A stretch of DNA of 64,000 nt, taken from positions 1,302,001-1,366,000 of the forward strand of contig CANUEZ040000028.1 in the NCBI GenBank assembly GCA_948099385.1. The letters are read 5' to 3'. A program made the translations under genes and the position numbers. How positions within the stretch are numbered: position 1 is the stretch's first letter; each line of letters begins with the position of its first letter. The DNA comes from Fasciola hepatica. Its lineage: Eukaryota; Platyhelminthes; Trematoda; Plagiorchiida; Fasciolidae. A model generated the notes under the pieces. That model was not told where the DNA came from. It did not search any database and saw nothing but the letters and a program-made list of their open reading frames with translations. Of this stretch, positions 37,739-48,899 are shown piece after piece.

Positions 37739-38545
37739 TTCTCTTTTGCTGTTGATCCCCTATGTTCACCCGTCATAAACAAATGCATCAGGGTTTATCC
37801 AAGTTAATTCCGCACCATTCGGCCCAACCCCACCTGTTTCGTCCAGCCACTGCTACTTCCATATTCCTCCTCTTTACTGCTATTTGCTCCTGCTCTGATA
37901 ATTATACGTACATATATATCTCTGTATCCACATATTTTCTCTGTCTCCCTCACTTATTTTGCCACCGTTCCTCATGATATGCGTTCATTTTGTCCATAAC
38001 TGTGCCTCACATTTACCGTGTCTCGAACCTTCCGCGGCATTGATGCCATCTGACTCACTCTATACGTCTTGAATTGCCAGCTTCCAGCTTTCAAATTGAA
38101 ACCGCCCGTTTATTGCAATAACGCACAGTTCACGGCTACATAATCCCCAGCTATACAACCCAAATTTTTCTTCTTTTTCTTTTTTTCTTCATTGTTCCTC
38201 GTAACGATAGTTTCTCGTGCCGATTTTCAGACCTCCCCACGTAAAACTCCCAGGATCCGTTCTCCCCTACTCGGCTCAACCAGCTGCTCCAACTGACCTT
38301 GAGCCTCAAATTCACCGGGCACATATTTGAATTTATCTCCGGGTTTACTTAAACTCCCTACATTACTCCTTGGTATGCATACACTTATCTCCCTCTCATA
38401 TCTCCCTTATTTCTTCCTACCCCCCTCTGTGCTACGTTTTTCTAAATTGTTCATGAATTTCTTCTGTCAGTTTTGTCGCTTGTAAAATTTTGATCATGCC
38501 TAAGGCACGCTTCGGGCGTCTCCGAAATAAACTATTATTAAAAAC

Positions 38546-41500
38546 AACTATGCTTCTCCCGGGATACTGGACATTCAATCCGTAATGGACAGTTTACTAT
38601 TACCACACCCTCTGCGAGAACTGTTCTACGCTCTAAGTTCTTCCTCTTTACGTTCTCCAGAATCTGGAATGAACTTGCTTTGTACATCGGACCTTCTCAA
38701 AGTGTGCACTTGTGCTAGCTAATGATAAATTCCTTTCTGTCCCAACTGTCTTGCTATCATTCAAATTTCACATTACAGAAATTCAAGCTTACGGGAAAGG
38801 CCTCGACTTTGAAGCTAATACTCTGCTTCCTTGCGTTACTTTACCTTGTAAGACAATTTCACCGATTTTGAATTAAAAATGTTCCGTTTAACCGTTTTGC
38901 CCTAGAATTCGCTATAGACATATTTAAAACATTTTTGCTTTCGCTAATTGTTTTTCCACACCGAATTATCTAATCCTGCCAATTTCACTGTGAAATAAAT
39001 CCCTCCAAGTGCGTTCACATTTCAGGAGAGGCCACCGCATTAATCCCCACAGCCTATCAGTATGCCTCATCTGCTCCACGAGTTATTACCGTTTTTTTAG
39101 ATAACTCACGTCCTCAGCCCGAAAACCAACCCCAAAGCAGCTATGAGAACTGCATATATATTTGTGCACGTATCTAGGTGTATACGTATATATAGATTAC
39201 AATACTGTTTTGTTATTATTAGCACAATCAAGGTACGTAACCCAAATGTTCTCTATATCGTTTTACTTACGTGGCCTCTTTTCCCCATCGTGTCACACTA
39301 AGTATACTTCTATCACTACCTCTGTGGTTTTAAACCGGAAAAATCAGTCTCATTTCTGTCACTTGACGTGGCTCATTAACTGAGCTGAACATGCCATTAT
39401 GACGTCAAATATTCTGCTCTCATTTTATTCTTTAGCTCAGTTTTCCATAATTTCATGCAGAACGCACTTTTTTCTTCTGCTAAATGACTACTTAAGGTCA
39501 AATACTGCCCCCTTAAGGAGTCTTCCAGCTCCTTCTTATCCGTTTACCATTTTTATTTTACATTCCATGGCCTCCATTTTTCTTGGGGATCCGCTGCATC
39601 GATGAGCCCGTGCTTCAGTTTTGTTCTTCTTTCCGTTAACCGTTGGTCCTCAGCTGGGCCATACCCTGACTGCGTTTCTCTATCCCACTTCCCTTTCCAT
39701 TGGGCCTCAATGCTGGTAAATCACCTTGGGCACTACATATTGTACATCCCTCTAGCTTGCGCCTGGAAAACGCTGCTGTAGGGCAGCCCGTCGATCGCTG
39801 TTCCAGATGGCTCTGTTCTCCAAGTTTTTACGACCTGACTAAGTGCTCCGGGACCATATACCCTTTTCGTGGTTGCTTAACCGTCTGTAAAGTCAACAAT
39901 AGTCACTCAAGCTGATCCCAATGGTGCGATCAGATCCACGGCTTTGGCGGGCGCACATTGGGCATCCAGGCAGTCCGCAACGATGTGCGAGCGCATTTAG
40001 GCTGATGGGTCACACCTCCCGTGTCCAATTCACGAAGTATTTTTCAGGTCGATTGTTCAGCACTTTGTCGGCTCCGCTTAGCAGCACCGCTTTCGGATTG
40101 CTTGCCGTAACTCTGTTTGCCTACAGCACCCATTTCTGTTGGTGGCGGATCGCATGCTACCACCTTTCTTCGTCCGCCAATGTTTGCTCATCTGTGGTTC
40201 TTGTCAGCAATCTTATCACTTCCCGTTCGCATCTTTCTACCTCTGTAAGCACACACACTACTTCTGTTCTTGTTCTTTACTTTCCTCAACATGGCATACC
40301 TCGCTGCATGATGTCACTATCGCCCTATCAATATTGCTGTTATCGAGCCCGAATTATTTCCTTTTCCACCCACTTCTCCCTTGTCGGCCGCTAATCTCTG
40401 TTCAATTTGTACCTCGGTATACTTACGAAGCTCATTGATCGCATACCCCAACAGCAACCACTTTGTCCTATCTTCTGTCCTTCCATCCTATACCTCCCAC
40501 CATTAAGCACCAGACACATCCGTGACCATGACCAATCACAATGAAAGGACTAGCTCTTCCAACCTAAGCATTTCTTACGATTACATTTGTTACCCCTTCA
40601 CCTCCACCATCGTTCCACTCTTGATTGCGCAATTCTTCCGTGGATCTTCCCCTTAGGCAGGGTTTCCATCAGCAACTTCTGGATCAATCCGTTAGAGTGA
40701 TTGCCCTCAGGCAAGCAGCTCCCCAGTTCCACTGTCCAAAATAAGACGCACGACTAGTTCTCTTGTCTTTTGTTCTAACACAGGCTTTCCTGTTCAGTTA
40801 CTGCTCTCTTTTTCCTTCTTTGTCGTCATCCTGTGTCAGTTGCAGTAAAACGATCTTGTCGGTCATTACTCACCTGGTGTTCTTCGGTGAGCACTCTCAT
40901 CTGCTTCGTATATTGCTCACCACAGGCAACTTCAGTATGCCTTTTAGGCTGCGCTGCCTTTCCGCGTTAGATCTTATGCAAAGTTATCGTTAAGTCATTA
41001 TTTTCACATACAGTTCCAAGCCATATGATACGCCATTACCTGATCTTTCTGATCCTCCACTTCCTTATTTCCCTCCTACATTGGTCGCTGTTACAACTGT
41101 TGCATCTTTGCATCAAAGTTCGCCTCATATCCAAGTCACTGTTCTCCCGTGATATGCTAGCAGTTTCCCGACCATCCTGCTTTCCATTTGTTCTTGGTTC
41201 TCCAGCCATTTTACAGCCACCATCTTTTTGCAATATAATGTACGTCCATCTATAAACGCTTCACCCATTTTCGACCGCCATCACATGTCACACCTGTCCC
41301 CCTCTCTACGTCTTGCATTGATTGCCCCCTGTTCTCAAACTGACACCGTCCACTTGTCGCAACGAGGCACACTTCGTGGCTACCTAATCCCCAGCCATAT
41401 AACTCCTTTTTTCCTGTCTCGTCTTCTTTTTTCTTTTTCCTTCACTCTTTCTCTTTACATCGGTTTCTCATGCCGAATTTCAGTCCTCCCCTTGTAAAAC

Positions 41501-41775
41501 CCACAGGTCCGGGTCTTCTTCCCTGGGTTCAGCCAGCTCCTCCATTTGACCTGGAATTTCAAATTCACCGAGCCTATATTTAAATCCATCCCTGGATCCA
41601 CTTAAACTCCCCCATCATTCCCTGGTGTGTGTACGTTTATCTCCTATTGTTTCCTTTTTGAGTTCGACTACTCCTCATTTGCTCAGCATATTCCCGAGTT
41701 TTTCGCAAATATTTTCTGTCCATTTCGTCGCTTGTAAAATAAATAATAAACTACTCTTATTGTTATTACTTCCAA
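38546..41775 (+). mobile_element. Family 1 LINE copy G, 5'-truncated
   Basis: It starts right after the ATT tail of copy F with an RT carboxy-terminal remnant. ARTVLRSKFFLFTFSRIWNE at 38,614-38,673 matches the WNxLP-type tail seen after the RT in copies A and B. The stretch 38,880-39,360 has no clear counterpart in copy F. From 39,370 the 3' region follows copy F: CCATAATTTCATGCAGAAC, the CCTCAGCTGGGCCATACCC block near 39,650, and the conserved block at 39,925-40,130. The end at 41,733-41,770 has an AATAATAAACTACTCTTATT tail, but the hairpin seen in copies E and F is missing. Confidence 0.75.
39925..40130 (+). repeat. Conserved 3'-region block (copy G)
   Basis: It carries CGCAACGATGTGCGAGCGCA with the same flanks as copy F, and is otherwise more diverged (CGGATTGCTTGCCG at its end). 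Confidence 0.75.
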
Positions 41776-44725
41776 AGATCTGGAGGTGATTATGACTGTC
41801 GACTTAAAACACTAAAGGCAATTGTTGGAAACCGCAAAGTGATATAACGACGCCCACTCACAATTAGTGGGAACCTTTGCCTTGCGGAAGCCGCGGGTAC
41901 TGTTTCCGTTCTACTCAACCCGCTCAAGGCCGCTTCCGAAATATGTCATTATAGCTTGGAACCCAAAACTTGAAGGGACAAGAAATTGTTTGGAAGGGTG
42001 CAAAATATTCACACGAATGTTTGCTAACCTCTGAAACAGGCCTTAAGAGGAGAGGCTTGGAGAACTGCTGATGCACTCCCTGGAATGGAGGAGGGTAATG
42101 GGGGATCTCGTTGAGGCCCTCTGGCTTATGAGGGGCTTCTCGGACTTGGAGGATTCCAACTACTCTCAAGACGCACAGATGACAGACTAAGAGGTTGCGA
42201 GCGGAAGCTTGTGAAACATGGCTGCAATGCCGAGGTCAGGGCAAGTTTCTTCTCTCTGTTGGTAGTAAATCGATGAGATAAGCTTCCGTCGTCGGCGTTC
42301 GAGATCCAGATGACCAACGGTTTCAAAAGTAAAGTTAGGTGCTTATTGGGACAGCTTGTTTGGAGACCTAGTGTAGAAAGTTGGACCACCCCATGACTAT
42401 CTGCGTAACAGGGCTTGAAGTTACAACAAAAATGTTTCCAACACGGAACAGAGGAGCTGGGACTTGCAGTGAAGCTCGAATGTGGATGACGCTGAAGTTT
42501 TACTTCTCTCGTCAGCCAGCTTATTACGCTGTCTAGGCAAAGTTGAGTTTACCCATCTTAAAATCTATTTTTCGCACCGTTGCCTGACACCGTCACGGGC
42601 CTAAGCGCTTACGGCCAAGCATACAGCCCATTCGCCGTGATACGTGAGGCTGGACTACATGGGAAGAGACTGATGGCTATCAAAGCACTACGCGACTAAT
42701 CAATACCCTAGATGCCCCCCCCAGAATATTCACCATACTGCAGCTGTTATCCTCCGCCTAGTGGAAGGTAAAAACAAAACCGAAAAATAAAGGCTGATGT
42801 GCCTTACTCTCCAGTGGGCCCCTATCTTAGCTGGTGACGGTAAGAACATAATGTGATAAGTCGGGCCATCGAGCCCAGAAGGCGGAAGTAGGCGGGAAGC
42901 TGAGGAACGATACCAGACTGTCAAAGAATCCGTGGTTTCAAGAGATTCCGGAGGACATGGAGGAAGTATAAGACCAAAAAGTCAAAGATTGGACAGAGAA
43001 AGGGAAAAGGTGTTGTAAGATCTTGGGCGAAGGGGGATAGAGGTCTGCTTCCTTTGGCATCAAGGGACACGTAGCTCTAAACTACCTCCAAGCATCCAAT
43101 GCCCGACCGGTCTTCAGCCTGTTTTGGATTTAAACTGAATATGTGGCAGGGACTGGCTTTGGTCGCACTGCAGGTGAAGTGCTGGCACAGCGAATTTTCC
43201 TATGTCTGGCATCTTAATTCAGCGGATTTTCACTCTCGCTGGAGCTACCATCGCTGCTACTTCTGGCCGATTTCAAAATCGCTGAAGAATTCTTTTCCTT
43301 CTCCTCTTCTTCCAGACGTTATAATTTTATTCTTCATCTTTTCATAAAATATTTTCTTTTTCTCTCCCTTTTCAACTTGGCAACAACACCCACATTGATG
43401 TCTGTAAAACAATAGAAAGATAAAACATTTTCAGTATCATCCGAGCAAGCGCCTCCGCGGAAATCTAGCCTTGAGTTCTCATCAACGGAGGCTGCTTGCG
43501 ATGCCCCCTTGTCTCACATAACAGCAGTGTTAGAGGTTTGCTTTACCTCGACCGGGGTTCTATTTTTTTCTCTTGTTTTGAGGAGGACGAAATGGATGAT
43601 CGGACAGCCGGACACGTGCGTCCTTATCAAGACCGCTGAAGCAAAAGCTATTTTTCTTCCTTCTGTGGCAGCACATGAGGACCTCTCGAGCCCCAGATGA
43701 AGGAAGCTGGATCCTAATTTGGCTCATGTCCCTATATCCTGTTACCTGATCTGACCTGATCGCCAATTGGAATAAGAAGACCTGAGGCGCAAGAAACGGC
43801 GGGTAACGAGTTGGCATGAATACGAAGGTGGTTTTGGAGAATGTGAAAGGTAAGTTTACTTCCGTTGTTGAATATCTTGCTATGCTTCGTGCAACAGCAA
43901 TGGAGAGATAAATTTGCTGAATGGATATACCTGAGGTTTGCGGATAGGGGGGAGAGCAACGGCCGGTTGTTGAAAAACCATCTCAGAAACACTGCGATTT
44001 CATGCTTCCTTGACGTCACTCGCTCACATACACTGTTTTAGTGTTTTTACGCACTGTTTATTTTCATGAACCAACATTGGTTTGTTCGCGTCCAGCGCGC
44101 TATTCTGTCCTACACTATTCTGGACCTGTGTGGTGCAAGTGCTGCTTTCTCGCGAGCCGCAATTACGTTCACGTTTTCTGAGTCTCTTTGAGCGCATTAT
44201 TGAGGTTCTCATCTGTTTTATGCCAATATTTGTTTGATATTCTAGCATCCTAAAAATTCACATATAATGGAGTTCCGGTTTCAAGACCCGTTTCATGTTC
44301 GGCTACGTATTGCTCAAAAGTATCCTACAAGCAGTGCGATGTTCTGCGGGATCAGAATAAATCAACGGAGGAGCATCCTGTCGAGGGACAGGTGGACTGG
44401 CGGGGATCGCAGATGATTGTCACTTACTTTACTGGCTGCTGGAGGGTTACGGAAGGATGGTCACCGAAGATATCCGTGAGGTGTTGTGATTAAAAAATGG
44501 ACAACTACATTGGCTGTGCAAATGAACGAATATATCGAAAGTGGCGACAGTTTTTTGTCACAAGAGATGTACATGATTTCAAATATACGGGTAATCTTTC
44601 AGAGGCGAACAGTGTGAGATGCAGACAACAGGAAAAATGCTGAAAAGAAAGAACAATTCGTGCAATCGATCTATGCGTAGCAATAAAAGATGGTTATAGT
44701 TAATTGTAAGAGGCATTTGCTAATA
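41776..44725. other. No recognised gene
   Basis: Short frames only, for example 42,126-42,389 (-, 87 codons) and 43,099-43,347 (+, 82 codons). No motif, RNA gene or long repeat was recognised. The downstream part of copy C may extend into the right end in unrecognisable form. Confidence 0.35.
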
Positions 44726-47600
44726 ATTTCCTAAATGAAGTAGAAAATATTTACTGGCCATAAGGCTCGTAGAGATAATGGCAAATCTGTCAGCCTTCCC
44801 GGAGAGCAACCAGTGTTGGTAAGAAGAGGCAGCACGAATGAGATGATTGCAACGGCTGGGCAAGCACAAAAACAGTGCTTTTGCAATCCACAGTTGGCTT
44901 TAGTGAAAGTGACTGACCGTGGTTGGACACCGAAATTGTGAGCCATTTCTTTTGACGGGATGTGTTATCAGCCAACTAGTTGCGACCGCACTTCGTTGTG
45001 GACGCCTTGTAGGCCCGATATGCCTCATCCAAAGTGGTGGACCTGATTTTCCTTGCACCGTTAGATTAAGAAAGAAAGGGGCTTTGCTGTTTTTGAAAGC
45101 GGTGGGCAACGCAGCCAATGGACTGATGCGTTCCCGATATGATCAGGGATGTGAAGTGTCACGGGGCTCGTAGCCGATGAACACAACCGTTGACTGGCGA
45201 ACATGTGACGGGTTAGTACCCAGATGCTACTTCCCGGGTAGCTACTGACGTAGTGCTGGAAGTGACTGGACATCGTGGAATGATATTCACGTATAATTGG
45301 AGACTTAGCTAGTGAGGGCGGGGAGAAAAAGGCAGTCTAGATGGGTCGCACCTGAGGATCAAAACTCAAAAGCTGGCAATGGTGAGGTCTCAGTTAAATC
45401 GGGTTATGCGGATAAATGGAACGGGCAAATAAGTTGTAGAAAACGTACAGGAAGTTATATAAGTTCACTGCCGGTCATACAGTGGAGTTACCTGGCGTGC
45501 AGGGGTCCCACATAGCCTAAACCGCGTAAGAAGTACGAAACCGAGATGGGACGAGACACGACCGATGTAGTGTTACGGTCACAATCCGGTCAGTCTATTC
45601 CGCGGTAATGGGAGGTGGGCACATGTACTAAGGCAACAACAAAAATGTGAATGGAAACTCAAGGGAGATCTGGCTACACAAGCGCATGCTGACACTGACA
45701 GAGACGGGCTTCGTCTAGGGAAACGGCAGAGATTTTTGGGGAAAATGTGCACCTTTGTATGTGGGGTGGACTTTGAAGGTCTTACAAGAGGGCCGATTGA
45801 CCGGCTGGGGCTATGTGCAGCTTAAAACCAACGGATGTGGCGCGTTGGTAAGTGCATGGTGGAGGGTCGGCTAGGTTTGCGCACAGAGCAAGCAGGAGGG
45901 GAAAGTACCGTGGAGAAAACGTACGTCGCATGAGACAGTGAATACCGGTTATGAAAGAATGATACGTGACGGGCTGGGGGCATATATGGGTGAACGCCAA
46001 GATGAAAATGCAAAACCGAAATAACAGAGGCATGGCGAGTGATTAGGTGTGTAGAATGTTATCGAGAGCTACAAATGCAGACCTTCCAACGGGGTGATAG
46101 TAAAAGGTAAGGCGATAAGATTTTTCTCAGACTAGATAAACCAACCGTCAATTGTTTACGCTTGATAAACAGGAGTAGAACCGAAGTTAGCACGTCGTTG
46201 GGGGCATGATGCTAGTTTTATTGACTAAATTGGAGGGCTCTTTCTAACACAGTGGGGACTTCAGTGCATGTCCCGAAAAGAGTAATGGCGTCAGAATCGT
46301 CAGGCATCTATAGAACTAACGCTTTAACACAGAAAAGGGGGCGGTAAGACGTAAAACGGGAGCTGTTTATTACGAATTCTTCTGTGAGCCGTTTGAAAGA
46401 ATACAAGCCTCAGAGTTGATTTACACAATAGAACTAGGAGGGAAGAGACATGACTTCGAAGTTGTGTAGGGTCTCTTCAGGCTAAAGGCCAATGGGCAGT
46501 TTGCGCATACACAGCGGTGGATAAATTTGGATAAGAAGGTCGAAGTTGGCTAACGGCGACTGACTTGTAGTGGATCATGATTGAACAGCTTACAATGTCC
46601 ACAATAGGTCATGGCAGGGATGTCTCATCCAGTTTTCTTAAAGTAAGCTGAATGTTCTCTAGAGTGTTTTTTACTGATTTAGGAGTGTGGGAGGAGGTAA
46701 TTTACCAGTACTCGAACAGGGGTCGAACGTGGGGAAATTGATGCAAAGTCGACGGTGCCTTAGTTTGAGGCGGCGAAGAATGGGCGCACTCAGTAGTTTG
46801 GCTTTGGCGGCTTGAAATATGGTCTGTTAGGAATAGTTAGGAGAACGAGAAGAGTGTAGTACAAGTCTAGGTACCACGGGGCCATGTAAAATGGGCTGTT
46901 CATCGAGGGCAGTGCATTTGGAGGTAAATAACACTTGTAGGGAAATGGAGAACATTGGAGAGCAGAAAATTTCACTTGTCACAATTTTCACCAAACCATA
47001 AGCGAGCTAGACACCCGGTGGGTGTTAATGGTTGTAGATGGCAGACTAACTGTGGGAAGGGAGTGCACAATTTTGATGTCACCGGCAGAGGGAAATGAGG
47101 CATTGTAGGAAGGAAACCAAGGGGTTCAAAAACACCAACTTGAATCACACTTCTCATTGGCCCGGCAGAAGATGATTGACCGTGCAGTAGTAACACCTAG
47201 AAGCTGGAGGGAAGGTAAGAAGGCATCCGCGGTAGGAGTCGGATATCTAGCCTCTGAGACATGAACGTGATAGATAAATGCCGATGAGGTACCCGGTCGA
47301 GACCTTCTGGCACTCCTGGAAGTAGGATGACTGCAGACATCTTATCGTCATTAGCTGAAGTAAGGGAGTTTAGAGGATCAATTTGACAAGAAGATCAGGA
47401 AAAAACGTGAAAAACGAGGAAATTTCTCTTTGATATATCACTTCAGGCATTGACATATATAGTACTAGGTAAAAGAGAGTATATGCACAGCTAAAGATAG
47501 CAGAGAGTGAGTAAGTGTGCAACAGATCCGGTAACTTGACAACATGCTTCAACTTGATGAATCTTGTTCGCTGTGTAAACGACAATAAGCGTAAAATGTG
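44726..47600 (-). mobile_element. Family 1 LINE copy C, heavily decayed
   Basis: RT remnants read from the right. CQIDPLNSLTSA at 47,388-47,353 matches CQLDFLNVLSSA of copy A. SAVILLPGVPEGLDRVPHRH follows at about 47,335-47,275; compare SVIILYLGISKAFDRVPHMH in copy A. HGQSSSAGPMRSVIQVG and FEPLGFL come next at about 47,185-47,110 (motif B). A frameshifted thumb remnant lies near 46,620-46,800. The 3' region includes a degraded version of the conserved block at 44,930-45,035. The distance from RT end to block (about 1.5 kb) is longer than in other copies, so another insertion may lie between. No terminus was found. Confidence 0.65.
44930..45035 (-). repeat. Degraded conserved 3'-region block (copy C)
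   Basis: This aligns over about 90 bp with 53,225-53,315 of copy B, including the GGACGCCTTGTAGGCCCGATATGC word (GGACGGCCTGGATGCCCGATGTGC in B). Identity is roughly 65% by eye. Confidence 0.5.
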
Positions 47601-47724
47601 TAACTAAATGGCGCGAAAAGACAGGTGTGAAAAGCAGGTGTGAAAGAAGATGCGAAAAAAGGTGTGGGGCTGGGGAGAATTTGTACATAGGAACCATAGG
47701 AAAATCACTTGTTACTGCCACGGC

Positions 47725-48830
47725 AACAACAACCACTGCACGAGGTTACGTTGCTTACGCAGATCCGGCTTCGATAGTCAGATTGCTACGGCTTCTGACG
47801 TCATCAGCAACCGCCTGAGCAATCCTTTGGCGCGAACTCTGGGAGTCGTCAGGACTGGTTCAAAAGTTGGCACGGTGTCGATTTGATGTCCGCTGTCCAC
47901 CAGATGTTGTAGGATTGCGCTACTGATAGTCCGAACTGTTCCTTTGCGTAAAGAAGCCGGTACGTGCTCTAATATCCCCTTCGACAGGCCTCTCGTCGTA
48001 TATCCAAATACTATGCACTGCAAGAACACGTGAACTGATATAGAACAAAAGATTGAGACTGATGAGGCAACCTGTTCTTGGATTGTTGAACAATGAAGGG
48101 CTTCGTATTTGTTAGGATTCGGACATGTGCAGCGGGGAAGGACTTCCCGAGGGTCTTAGATATGCGTAGCTCTAGTATTTCTAAGGTTTTGTCACCTTTG
48201 AATGGGACGGTTAGAAAAATATCATTTTTCTTGGCCATTTGAACTTGCATTTTGTGTCTCCTTTCTCCCGTATATTGACGAATAAAAGATTGTGGGTAAC
48301 CTTTTTTTAATAATGTGTTACTTGTACTTTCGAGTTCTTGAGTGATCGTGTCAGGACTACAGATGTTTTTTGCTCTGTAGGTCAGACAGCTCACAAGGTT
48401 TCTTTTGAATCGTAGGGGGACGAAACTGAGGAAGTGTGTGTATTGCTCCAGCCATGTACATTTCCGATACACCCTCCTTTCTATATGTCCGTCCTCCACT
48501 CTACGCAATCTCACATCAAGAAAGGCGAGGAAATTGTCCGTCTCTACTTCCACTGTGAATGTGGTCATTGCTTGGGCGTTTTTGAATGTCCGCAGTAGTT
48601 CTGTAATGTCTTTTTTTGGGTTACAAATTATGAAAGTGTCTTCCACGCATCTGGTGCACATATATAGACTGTCGATGGTGCTGCTTAGTGGTGCACTTTC
48701 GAGTTTTGCTAAGAACATATCAGCCAGAAGGGCTCCAAGTGGTAATCCCATTGCTACTCCGTTCTTCTGCCTGTGGTTTTTTCATAAATCGATGGGCATA
48801 TTCTAAGACGAACAAGATCGCTATTTGGTG
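47725..48830 (-). pseudogene. Penelope-like element: RT and GIY-YIG remnant
   Basis: A 246-codon frame (48,751-48,011) opens with MGLPLGALLADMFLAKLE, the Penelope RT signature, preceded in another frame by QKNGVA. Catalytic motif C, normally YVDD, reads CVED at about 48,649-48,638. Further Penelope words follow: FLAFLDVRLRRVEDGHIE, VYRKCTW and FVPLRFKRNLVSCLTYRA. After the word LYQFTCSC a one-base shift leads into the next frame (48,029-47,778). This carries VFGYTTRGLSKGILEHVP, a GIY-YIG nuclease core in which the usual YIG is VFG, then SSAILQHLVDSGHQID and LLMTSEAVAI. Penelope-like elements encode an RT, usually with a carboxy-terminal GIY-YIG nuclease. This copy lacks the amino-terminal part and is broken, but the RT segment is the longest uninterrupted recognisable coding stretch here. 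Confidence 0.9.
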
Positions 48831-48899
48831 AAGCCATGTTGGCCAGGATCTGATGGTCCGTTGGGTAGGATATAGTCAGTCAGTTGAAACTTGACGACT

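Larger units (their letters stand above)
31640..38545 (+). mobile_element. Family 1 LINE copy F
   Basis: A 6.9-kb plus-strand copy has an ORF1 remnant (31,713-33,330), an ORF2 remnant (about 33,560-35,740), a 3' region (35,740-38,500) and a terminal hairpin with ATT tail (38,508-38,540). It is the best plus-strand counterpart of copy A. Part of its 3' region is nearly identical, in inverse orientation, to copy E. The left limit is approximate. Confidence 0.8.
35740..38545 (+). mobile_element. Copy F 3' region and terminus
   Basis: Pyrimidine-rich sense sequence of about 2.8 kb. It includes the shared word CCATAATTTCATGCAGAAC (35,800-35,818, also in copy G at about 39,445) and the conserved block at 36,285-36,480. 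The 208-codon open frame at 37,005-37,631 is probably not coding, because three overlapping frames are open over parts of it. The terminus at 38,508-38,540 has TTCGG, six bases, CCGAA, then AAACTATTATT. Confidence 0.75.
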
